A stretch of DNA of 64,000 nt from Euclidia mi (taxonomy: Eukaryota; Arthropoda; Insecta; Lepidoptera; Erebidae). The stretch's first letter is position 1; the number at the start of each line of letters is the position of its first letter. The position numbers were made by a program, and so were the translations under genes. Positions 61,749 through 64,000 of the stretch are shown piece after piece. The stretch covers positions 17,954,807-18,018,806 of the forward strand of contig OX123190.2 of the NCBI GenBank assembly GCA_944739405.2, in the 5' to 3' direction. The notes under the pieces are model-generated. The model had not been told where the DNA came from. It worked only from the letters and a program-made list of their open reading frames with translations, and ran no database searches.

Positions 61749-64000
61749 GCAATCTGCCGGCTTTTTCGACAATTCCTGCCAGTGTCGGGTATTGGTCGCA
61801 CATGTGTTAATAGTTAAAAACAATAGTTATTGATTATCAATTTATCATTGGTCTATTGTGGGATCTTTCCAGGACCTGTAACAAGTGACACATACACAAA
61901 AGTTAGTTTATTAATAGACATATATTATTTACAACACAAATTATGGCAATAGAATATAATACTTATAGTTTAATCGTGTTAGTCGATATAAATTTAATAA
62001 AAGCATTAATCATGAAGGGGTTTGGGAAGTGTGATAGGAGGTGCCTCACATTAAAAGGACGTTGAATTTTTAATTTTGAAATAATTTGTTCTAAAGGTGT
62101 GACATCATTCAACGGGCAGTTTAAGAAAATGTGATCTAGAGTACCTTCGTCTAGACCACACTCACAAATAGAACTGTCACGGACTCTAATTTTATGTAGA
62201 AACACTGGGGTGCAACAAAACCCAAGGCGTATTCTACAGATGACTGATGTTACCGTTTTAGGGGCTTTCTTAAATTTATAAAACCAGGGTTTAACAGGGA
62301 TGACGGGCTGGATCGATGCATATAAACTTCCCTTGAATCTGCTAGAATTGGACCAGGCCGATTGCCAGGAATTGAATAGATCCGTTCTAGATGAGTGTAT
62401 CAAGTCATTTGTCAAAATAAAAAAGTATTTATGATCTGCAAGGCTACTAGAAACAGCGACCTTAGCAGCTTCGTCCGCGCACTCATTACCTCGGATACCA
62501 ACATGACTAGGGATCCAAACAAGTGTGACCTCAACGCCCTTCTCAGAACAGAAAAACAGACAGTTTTTAATTTCCATGATAATTGGGCTATGGATGTCAC
62601 TCTTGAAAGGGTTTTTGACTACAGCCTCTAAGGCACTTCTGGAATCCGAGAATATTACCGCCCTTGAGATAGTAGAGTGAGCTAAGATGAACAATAAAGC
62701 CTCGAGAATGCCAATGCACTCTCCAGTGAAAACAGATGCTTGGGGAGGACATTGAAATTGGAGAATAATTTGGGAATTTGAGTAGTAGACTGAGATCCCG
62801 GTGTTACTGTCTGGGTTTAGTTTTGATGCATCAGTGTAGAAAATATGATGCTCTCTCCATCTATCATCCACAATGGAAACAAACTCCCTGTTAGCCTGTG
62901 CAGAGTCTTTATTCAAACCAAGGTATGGGATATAATTGGGTCTAAAACTTAATACTTTGTACTGAGTATCATATAGTGGAAATTTGGTATACTGTCGCAA
63001 CGGGTAATTTGCCTCCAGGGTATGAATTTTTCTCAGAGTGGTTACTAATAGTGGTAGTTCCTTGTGAGCCCAATAACCTTCCTCTTGACACAACAGATTT
63101 AACTCACGGAGTTTCCTGAGGATAGAATGTTTTTTTAAAAAGTATGCTCTATAAAGATATCTATCTGCCAGATATTGCCTACGTAGGAATAGGGGAGGAT
63201 CTCCACTCTCCACCTGTAGGGCGTTGGTCGGAGTGGATTTCATACACCCCAGTACTATGCGGAGGGCTTTAGATTGCACAGTATCTAGCTTTGCTAGCAT
63301 AACTTTGCTACAAGGCTCCAGGAGGAAAGAACCATAATCAAGTAAGCTTCTTACTATGGCATTATAAATAAGTTTTAGGCTAAATGGATGGGCACCCCAC
63401 CAAACTCCTGCCAGCGCACGTAAAATGTTGATGTTTTTTTCACATTTGCCCACGATGTAATTAAGATGAGGAACTCCAGACAATTTTGAGTCAAGGACAA
63501 CCCCAAGGAATTTAACATAATCCTCTCTTTTAATTTGAGATCCTTCAATGTATAACGGGGTATCTGGTATAGTTCTTTTACGTGAAAAGACCACCACGGA
63601 GCTTTTGGGAGCCGACAAATGAAGGCCATGAGAAATCAGCCAGGTATTTAAGGAATCAAGGGAGGTTTGCATCGATATTTTTGCGTTTAGTACCGATGAG
63701 TCTGTTACATATAGACATAGATCATCAGCATATTGTAGGATCTGACAATTGACATTCAGCGATTCGTGGAGATTAGAGGTATATATGTTGTAAAGTAGTG
63801 GGCTTAAAACAGAACCCTGCGGGAGACCACGCCAGACTGATCTGGGGTTAAGGTTTTCCCCTGGGATAAAAAGATTGACGGTACGACCAGATAAAAGGTT
63901 GCATATGCAGTGCAGCATCTTAACAGGAATACTCAGCTGGCGTAACTTACTCCTGAGGACTGAAAGATTGACACTGTCATAAGCTGAGGAGATATCCAAA
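61718..64000 (-). mobile_element. RNase H-bearing non-LTR retrotransposon inserted in family A copy 3
   Basis: A 28-bp T-run (61718-61745) is the poly(A) tail on the minus strand, followed by a 217-bp 3'UTR and a long open frame that continues off the right edge. Insertion truncates family A copy 3. Because the frame is uninterrupted for 678 codons, the copy is probably young. Confidence 0.9.
61963..63999 (-). CDS. LINE ORF2: reverse transcriptase and RNase H, partial at 5' end
   Basis: 678 open codons, with no stop up to the window edge. RT motifs are MDISSAYDSVN (1-11, motif A), GLPQGSVLSPLLYNIY (about 58-73) and LQYADDLCLYV (about 88-98, catalytic Asp pair). After a thumb region comes RNase H with HIFYTDASKL, FTGECIGILEALL, FSDSRSALEAV and WIPSHVGIRGNECADEAAKV. 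It ends with a zinc-binding CECGLDEGTLDHIFLNC. RT plus RNase H plus a C-terminal knuckle is the layout of I/Jockey-superfamily elements. The endonuclease should lie beyond the window. Confidence 0.9.
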   Translation of the reverse strand: MDISSAYDSVNLSVLRSKLRQLSIPVKMLHCICNLLSGRTVNLFIPGENLNPRSVWRGLPQGSVLSPLLYNIYTSNLHESLNVNCQILQYADDLCLYVTDSSVLNAKISMQTSLDSLNTWLISHGLHLSAPKSSVVVFSRKRTIPDTPLYIEGSQIKREDYVKFLGVVLDSKLSGVPHLNYIVGKCEKNINILRALAGVWWGAHPFSLKLIYNAIVRSLLDYGSFLLEPCSKVMLAKLDTVQSKALRIVLGCMKSTPTNALQVESGDPPLFLRRQYLADRYLYRAYFLKKHSILRKLRELNLLCQEEGYWAHKELPLLVTTLRKIHTLEANYPLRQYTKFPLYDTQYKVLSFRPNYIPYLGLNKDSAQANREFVSIVDDRWREHHIFYTDASKLNPDSNTGISVYYSNSQIILQFQCPPQASVFTGECIGILEALLFILAHSTISRAVIFSDSRSALEAVVKNPFKSDIHSPIIMEIKNCLFFCSEKGVEVTLVWIPSHVGIRGNECADEAAKVAVSSSLADHKYFFILTNDLIHSSRTDLFNSWQSAWSNSSRFKGSLYASIQPVIPVKPWFYKFKKAPKTVTSVICRIRLGFCCTPVFLHKIRVRDSSICECGLDEGTLDHIFLNCPLNDVTPLEQIISKLKIQRPFNVRHLLSHFPNPFMINAFIKFISTNTIKL

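Overview
This is animal nuclear DNA, almost certainly from an insect and most likely a moth or butterfly. The genes are intron-rich with GT..AG splicing, the background is AT-rich, and the introns and spacers are full of lepidopteran-style tRNA-derived SINEs, Lep1/Helitron-like fragments, MITEs, mariners and LINEs. No prokaryotic operons, rRNA genes or CRISPR arrays were seen.

Five host genes can be built exon by exon. (1) At the left edge, minus strand, are the first three exons of a eukaryotic protein resembling phosphonate-binding PhnD (74-1377, continuing off the window). (2) A complete enolase lies on the minus strand (2920-19013): seven coding exons, exactly 433 aa. (3) PRKRIP1 lies on the plus strand (20148-21128): three exons, 177 aa, divergent from enolase across about 1.1 kb. 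(4) A small two-exon gene on the minus strand (21303-23176) predicts an 83-aa single-pass membrane protein that I do not recognise. (5) PSMD2/Rpn1, the 26S proteasome base subunit, lies on the minus strand (27498-57560): 18 coding exons, 931 aa, every splice phase consistent. From about 57.7 kb to the right edge I find only repeats and one long LINE.

Mobile DNA dominates the rest. The enolase introns hold a 120-bp satellite, a 2-kb TIR transposon with a LINE fragment inside, and a 190-bp giant palindrome. The PSMD2 introns hold an intact mariner (55192-56484), an old transposase element with unusual catalytic spacing (34900-36811), and a nest of a broken mariner split by a 5'-truncated LINE that is itself split by a Ty3/Gypsy LTR element (about 39.93-47.99 kb). 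A TIR element, called family A here, occurs three times (24749, 50581, 61465). Each copy is broken by a different retroelement within about 30 bp of the same internal site.

The most unusual signals sit inside PSMD2, where three of its exons have been copied locally in different ways. The 3' part of exon 16 plus its 5' splice site forms seven apparently identical 172-bp units. Exon 12 has a second 90-bp copy that is open, in frame and flanked by AG and GT. The end of exon 14 with its 5' splice site seeds a 23-bp minisatellite. All calls come from reading the sequence; no database search or alignment program was run.
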